Assembly: GCA_019694165.1 (NCBI GenBank)
Contig: JAIBCL010000001.1
Coordinates: 620,001 to 684,000, forward strand
DNA length: 64,000 nt
Direction of reading: 5' to 3'
Source: Verrucomicrobiaceae bacterium
GTDB lineage: Bacteria > Verrucomicrobiota > Verrucomicrobiia > Verrucomicrobiales > Verrucomicrobiaceae
In this document: positions 60,080 through 64,000 of the stretch, one piece after another
How the letters are laid out: every line of letters begins with the position of its first letter
How positions within the stretch are numbered: the stretch's first letter is position 1
Position numbers and translations under genes: made by a program
Notes under the pieces: generated by a model
The model's database searches: none
What the model was told of the DNA's origin: nothing
The model's input: only the letters and a program-made list of their open reading frames with translations

Positions 60080-60798
60080 TTGCCCAGGGAGAGCCGCTCG
60101 GCCAGCAGCGTAGGCAGGCCCGCATCGAGTATCTTTCCCTGCGTGGCCGGCAGATCGTACTCCACGCGGCGGATGGTGATCGTCTGCGCCGGCACGTCGT
60201 AAATCGCATAGGCCGCGCGCCAGTCACCATCACGCGGCTGCCCCACGCTGCCGACGTTGACGAAGTACTTCACGCCCCGCTGGAGCTGCACCTGGTCGCC
60301 ACGCGCACCGCGCACCGTATCGTCCTTTTCGAAGACCCGCGGCACATGCGTGTGACCGTAGAAGCACACCTGTGTGAACTGGTAGCTGAAGCTCGCCATC
60401 GCATCGAAGCGGTTCGTCACATAGCCCCACGCACCCGGCGAGTCGAGCGTGGCATGGACGATGGTGAAGTCACGCACCTGACGCACCAGCTTCAGCTCGC
60501 GCAGCCACTGGCGCTGATCCTCCGTGAGCTGCTCGCGCGTCCAGAGCAGCGCGCGCTGCGCCAGCGGATTCAGCTCTTCGAGCAGCGAGGTGGACGCCGC
60601 GCCCTCGTCGTGATTGCCGCGCACCACCGGGCAGTTCATTTCACGCACGATCTCCATGCACTCCGCGGGGTTCGCAGCGTAGCCGACGATGTCACCCAGG
60701 CACACATAACTGGAGCAACCTTGGTCCTGGGAGTCCGCGATCACGGCCTGCAAGGCTTCGAGGTTGGCATGGATGTCGCCGAAGATCGCGAATTTCAT
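60076..60798 (-). CDS. Calcineurin-like metallophosphoesterase
   Basis: 240 residues from ATG 60798, which gives the family start MKFAIFGDIHANLEAL. Metal-binding motifs follow: YVCLGDIVGYAANP, VVRGNHDEGA, the His in IVHATLDSP, and CFYGHTHVPRVF. This matches the MJ0936/YfcE-type phosphodiesterase group. Substrate is unknown. The stop overlaps the start of the glycosyltransferase gene, implying joint expression. Confidence 0.9.
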   Translation of the reverse strand: MKFAIFGDIHANLEALQAVIADSQDQGCSSYVCLGDIVGYAANPAECMEIVREMNCPVVRGNHDEGAASTSLLEELNPLAQRALLWTREQLTEDQRQWLRELKLVRQVRDFTIVHATLDSPGAWGYVTNRFDAMASFSYQFTQVCFYGHTHVPRVFEKDDTVRGARGDQVQLQRGVKYFVNVGSVGQPRDGDWRAAYAIYDVPAQTITIRRVEYDLPATQGKILDAGLPTLLAERLSLGK

Positions 60799-61019
60799 CA
60801 GGTGAATGTTCTTTTTCCGAGCGCCACATTTGCGGGGCAAGATGGGAAATCAAGCTGTTATCAGGTCGTTCCCGGCCGGAGCGGACTGGCGTCAGTGGAG
60901 CCCCCACATCGCCTTCGATCCCGCGCCGAACGGATTCAGCATTCCAGGCCGGCCTGAACGACGGACCGTCAGCGACGCCACATCAGACGACGACGCACGG
61001 AACATCCAGGAGCACCGGA

Positions 61020-61616
61020 TCAGGATTTGGGCGGGACCTTCTGTTTTCGAAGCAATGTTGCCCGGGTCACCTGCCAACCGGGATTCGCCACCGCCTCCCA
61101 CATGCGAAGACGCCGGAAGCTGGCCTCGGTGTCGGCTCCGACCGTGATACTGTGCTTTGCCTCCCCGGCGAGCGGACTCTGCACCGTGACGCTCCCGACG
61201 TCGATGGTGGCGACGATTTTGTGGCCATGGATTTCCAGAACGACCGTGAGCCACTCGCCGAGCCCGCCGGGCGAAGTCAGCGCCACCGCGGGGAACTTCG
61301 CCCGCTGCTTGGTCTTCGGATCCTTGTGCGCATCATCGTAAGCAAGCGCATTGATCCCGCGCTCGCCGCCAAAGAGCGCGCATACGTAGTCTTTCTCATC
61401 CGTCGCCTTCAATTTCAGCCCCGCCACTGGATCGATGCCGATTACCTCCGCGCCGGTGATTTCCCAACCATCCGTGCTTGTCAGCGGCTTCAGCGCGAAG
61501 TTCTGGATGGCCCACACCTCGTCCGCGATGGCGTAATGAAAACCCGTGCCCGCGCTCTGCTGCCAAGCAAGAAACGGCCGGCCCTCGCTGTGCGCCAAAC
61601 CGCGATGCTGCTGCAT
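61020..61616 (-). CDS. Hypothetical protein downstream of a sulfatase
   Basis: 198 residues from ATG 61616 (the frame is open to 61697, overlapping the sulfatase end). The protein looks like a single beta-rich domain: GWEITGAEVIGIDPVAGLKL, LGEWLTVVLEIHGHKIVATI, and SPLAGEAKHSITVGAD. This recalls a jelly-roll of the DUF1080/laminin-G kind, but no family motif is certain. There is no signal peptide, which is odd after an exported sulfatase, so the true N-terminus may be wrong or lost by frameshift. Confidence 0.5.
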   Translation of the reverse strand: MQQHRGLAHSEGRPFLAWQQSAGTGFHYAIADEVWAIQNFALKPLTSTDGWEITGAEVIGIDPVAGLKLKATDEKDYVCALFGGERGINALAYDDAHKDPKTKQRAKFPAVALTSPGGLGEWLTVVLEIHGHKIVATIDVGSVTVQSPLAGEAKHSITVGADTEASFRRLRMWEAVANPGWQVTRATLLRKQKVPPKS

Positions 61617-61635
61617 CGACACATAGCCTTCCGCA

Positions 61636-63183
61636 TCAATCCGCCGATCTCTTGCCCTCAGGTTTCGAGGCGGCGGGTGTTGCGGTGGCTTCAGCACGCA
61701 GGGCCTCCAAACGCGATTTCATCCGAGCCGCGACTTCTGGATGCTCGCGGATCACGTTCTTCGTCTGACGTGGGTCATTCATAAGATGGTAGAGTTGCTG
61801 CGCAGGAGTATCAGGCTTGGGCTTGCCGTTAGTAAAATCGCTGTTGGTCTCGCCGGTGAACTTCAGCGCACCACCGCCGCCGAGGCCGTGCTCGCCGGGT
61901 TTGGAGCCGTTGAAGCCGCCACCGCCGCGTGCGCCGATGTAGAGCCAGGGGCCATCGCGGAGGGCGAGATTGGCTTTTCGATTCGGGGCGAGCACGAGTT
62001 CGGTGCGCAGGGGCTTGTCGGGCTGGCCTAGCAGCGCCGGCAGGACATTGATACTGTCCGGGCCGCGTGTGTCGGAGCCCGTGAGCGCGGCGAAGGTGCC
62101 GAGGAGGTCGATCTGGCAGATGAGTTGATCGGAGGTGCTGCCGGCTTCGATCTTCCCGGGCCAACGCACAATGAAGGGCACCCGATGACCGCCTTCCCAA
62201 GCGTCGAACTTGAAGCCGAGCAGCTCGCCATTGAGCCGGTGGCCGGCTTTCCACGCCTGCTGGCCGCCTTGATTGAGCATGCCGCCGTTGTCGCTGGTGA
62301 GGATGACGAGCGTGTTCTCACGCAGCTTCAGCTCGTCGAGCGTGCGCATCACTTCACCGACCATCCAGTCGAACTCCTGGATGAAGTCGCCATACGCCCC
62401 ACCCTCGCTGCTGCCTTTGAACTTCGCGCCCGGCGTGAAGGGATGATGGATGTGCGGCGTGGCGAAGTAGAGGAAGAACGGCCCGCCCGCATGGCCGCGC
62501 ATCCACGTCGTTGCTTTCTCCGTGAGCGTGGTGCCATGCTCTTCTTCGTTGTAGAGCGCGTGCGCAGCCTTCGCGCCGGACATGGCGGGAGTGAGCATCT
62601 TTTCGGGAAACGAGAGCGTCTCCTCTTTGCCGCCATACTTCAGCGGATCGTCCGGATCGAGTCCGACGACGCGATGATCCTCCACCCACACAAAGGGCGG
62701 ATGGCTGCTCACGACGGGAATGCCGAAGTAGTGATCGAATCCGCACTCGAGCGGGCCTGGCTTCAACTCGGCGTTCCAATCCGGCTTTGGCTTGTCACCG
62801 AAACCCAGGTGCCACTTGCCAAAGCACGCCGTCGCGTAGCCCTGGCGCTTCAACATGCCGGGCAGCGTTGGCTTTGACAGATCGACGACGAGCGGGCTCG
62901 GATTCATGACCGGTCCCCAGAGGTTTTTGCGAAATGGATACTCGCCCGTGAGCAGCGCATACCGCGACGGCGTGCACACCGACGATGCCGAATGCGCATC
63001 CGTGAACCTGCGACCCTCGCTCGCGAGTCGATCTATGTTCGGCGTCTTCACCTTCGTCGCACCGTAGCAGCCGACATCGCCGTATCCGAGGTCATCGGCG
63101 AGGATGAGGAGGATGTTCGGCTTGTCGGCTGCGAAGAGCGAAGGGCACAGAGCGAAGAGAAATAGCAGTGCGTGACGTGACAT
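61636..63183 (-). CDS. Secreted sulfatase
   Basis: 515 residues with signal peptide MSRHALLFLFALCPSLFA. Sulfatase motifs: NILLILADDLGYGDVGCYG, the formylglycine site CTPSRYALLTGEYP with Cys70, GKWHLGFGDKP, and VILTSDNGGML. The C-terminal end is Ala/Glu-rich. It resembles N-acetylgalactosamine-6-sulfate or arylsulfatase A-type enzymes from PVC bacteria; the exact polysaccharide is unknown. The esterase gene lies 18 bases upstream and the hypothetical gene 19 bases downstream, so all three may be one unit. Confidence 0.93.
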   Translation of the reverse strand: MSRHALLFLFALCPSLFAADKPNILLILADDLGYGDVGCYGATKVKTPNIDRLASEGRRFTDAHSASSVCTPSRYALLTGEYPFRKNLWGPVMNPSPLVVDLSKPTLPGMLKRQGYATACFGKWHLGFGDKPKPDWNAELKPGPLECGFDHYFGIPVVSSHPPFVWVEDHRVVGLDPDDPLKYGGKEETLSFPEKMLTPAMSGAKAAHALYNEEEHGTTLTEKATTWMRGHAGGPFFLYFATPHIHHPFTPGAKFKGSSEGGAYGDFIQEFDWMVGEVMRTLDELKLRENTLVILTSDNGGMLNQGGQQAWKAGHRLNGELLGFKFDAWEGGHRVPFIVRWPGKIEAGSTSDQLICQIDLLGTFAALTGSDTRGPDSINVLPALLGQPDKPLRTELVLAPNRKANLALRDGPWLYIGARGGGGFNGSKPGEHGLGGGGALKFTGETNSDFTNGKPKPDTPAQQLYHLMNDPRQTKNVIREHPEVAARMKSRLEALRAEATATPAASKPEGKRSAD

Positions 63184-63201
63184 CGTGTGAAGAGCGCGGA
63201 G

Positions 63202-64000
63202 TTAGGGCTTGGCTGGCATCTTCGCTGGCACGTCATCCATCTTCGCACCGCGCACCCACTGACCGACGACGATCTGAAACTCCGGTTCAAAGCTGTGTCC
63301 GCGTCCGCGCATGACGACCTGTGTCCAATCCAGTCCACGCGAGCGAGCGGTGCCGTCCACGGCATCGCTGATGAGATTCAACCGGTCGCGAATGCTGCCC
63401 CACGCGGGCTTGTTGGCGCTCGTGCCCTGCAGCTCTTGATCTCCGCGCAGCATGAGGAAGCGGCAGCGATTCAACGACGGCGCGAAGAGTCCGAACGGCG
63501 TGAGGAACGGCGCGCCGCCATCGACGAAGAAGAACTGACGAAAGTGCGCAAGCGTGAACTCATCCTTGCCCGCGATGAGCAACGCGGTGGCGTGCGCGCC
63601 ATTCGAGAATCCACCCACCGCGCTGCCTTCCGCTACGATGCCGGGCACCTCCTTCATGAGCCTGCTCAACATCGTGCGATAAGCCTGACGCAGCGTAACG
63701 AAATCATCCACACCGAGCGCCATGCCCTTGGCTTCCTCCTTCGGATCATAAACGCGCTGAAACAGCGGAAGCGTAACGGCGATGAAGTTCGTGGTGCCGA
63801 TGATCTTCCGCGCGTTTCCGACCTCCGTGCCTTTTCCGCCGATGCCACCGGCGATGAAGACAAACAACGGCCACTTGCCCTCGGGCGTGTAGTTGTCCGG
63901 CAGTTGGGCGGTGAGCGTGGCGGGCACGTCTTCGTTCTTCGCCTGCGAGTAGAGCGTGGGCGGCAGATCGGGAAACTCGAGTTTGATAATGGCGCTCGGA
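63202..64000 (-). CDS. Alpha/beta-hydrolase (esterase) family protein, 5' end outside window
   Basis: The frame is open to the window edge, so the N-terminus is missing; a GTG at 63927 is internal. The visible 265 residues form an alpha/beta-hydrolase: LPDNYTPEGKWPLFVFIAGG, nucleophile elbow GGFSNGAHATALLI with Ser in G-F-S-N-G, and a late His in GRGHSFEP. It resembles poly(3-hydroxybutyrate) depolymerase-like or acetyl/feruloyl esterase proteins. Next to a sulfatase, it may remove acyl groups from the same polysaccharide. Confidence 0.75.
   Translation of the reverse strand, partial: PSAIIKLEFPDLPPTLYSQAKNEDVPATLTAQLPDNYTPEGKWPLFVFIAGGIGGKGTEVGNARKIIGTTNFIAVTLPLFQRVYDPKEEAKGMALGVDDFVTLRQAYRTMLSRLMKEVPGIVAEGSAVGGFSNGAHATALLIAGKDEFTLAHFRQFFFVDGGAPFLTPFGLFAPSLNRCRFLMLRGDQELQGTSANKPAWGSIRDRLNLISDAVDGTARSRGLDWTQVVMRGRGHSFEPEFQIVVGQWVRGAKMDDVPAKMPAKP

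Overview
The window is high-GC bacterial DNA that fits the phylum Verrucomicrobiota (PVC group). Pointers are secreted sulfatases, a PVC-type membrane-bound dehydrogenase with a C-terminal c-haem, DUF1080 and DUF1501 proteins, alpha-2-macroglobulins, an ECF sigma factor next to a Ser/Thr kinase, and very large secreted multidomain proteins. Shine-Dalgarno sequences are mostly weak or absent. No rRNA, tRNA, CRISPR array, integrase or intact insertion sequence was seen. Genus cannot be told from the sequence alone.

Layout. 1-3.7 kb (minus): the N-terminal part of an alpha-2-macroglobulin cut by the window edge, then hisD. 3.8-12.7 kb (plus): a TlpA thioredoxin and a run of exported carbohydrate-oxidation type proteins (FAD oxidoreductase, PVC dehydrogenase/cytochrome, DUF1080 hydrolase, HGSNAT-like acetyltransferase, DUF1501). 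12.8-19.2 kb: GIY-YIG protein, a LysM/YkuD protein lacking its catalytic Cys, an Rpn-type nuclease, a sulfatase, a lipoate-ligase-like protein, a gamma-glutamylcyclotransferase and a small secreted protein. 19.3-24.3 kb: a membrane-anchored sulfatase-superfamily enzyme, diverging from a UbiA prenyltransferase plus a polytopic membrane protein. 24.3-34 kb: a complete 2019-residue alpha-2-macroglobulin, then an ECF sigma factor and a kinase-PEGA-SUMF1 receptor. 34.2-36.2 kb: pgk-tpiA.

36.3-54.5 kb is the most unusual part: four same-strand genes over 18 kb. In transcription order they are an MbnP-like protein, a 2368-residue PQQ sugar-dehydrogenase/c-haem protein, a fusion of an MbnP-like domain with an MbnH-like di-haem peroxidase, and a 2604-residue protein joining a galactose-oxidase-type copper radical oxidase to a di-haem peroxidase domain. 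The two giants share a lectin-like repeat (seven copies in total) and a related C-terminal domain. The set looks like an extracellular or periplasmic oxidation machine in which an H2O2-making copper oxidase sits beside H2O2-using di-haem enzymes and copper-binding MbnP domains. The fusion gene also carries several palindromic DNA repeats inserted in frame.

54.7-64 kb (minus): MFS transporter, homoserine dehydrogenase, PrsW-like protease, family 9 glycosyltransferase overlapping a metallophosphoesterase, a hypothetical protein, a sulfatase and a partial esterase.
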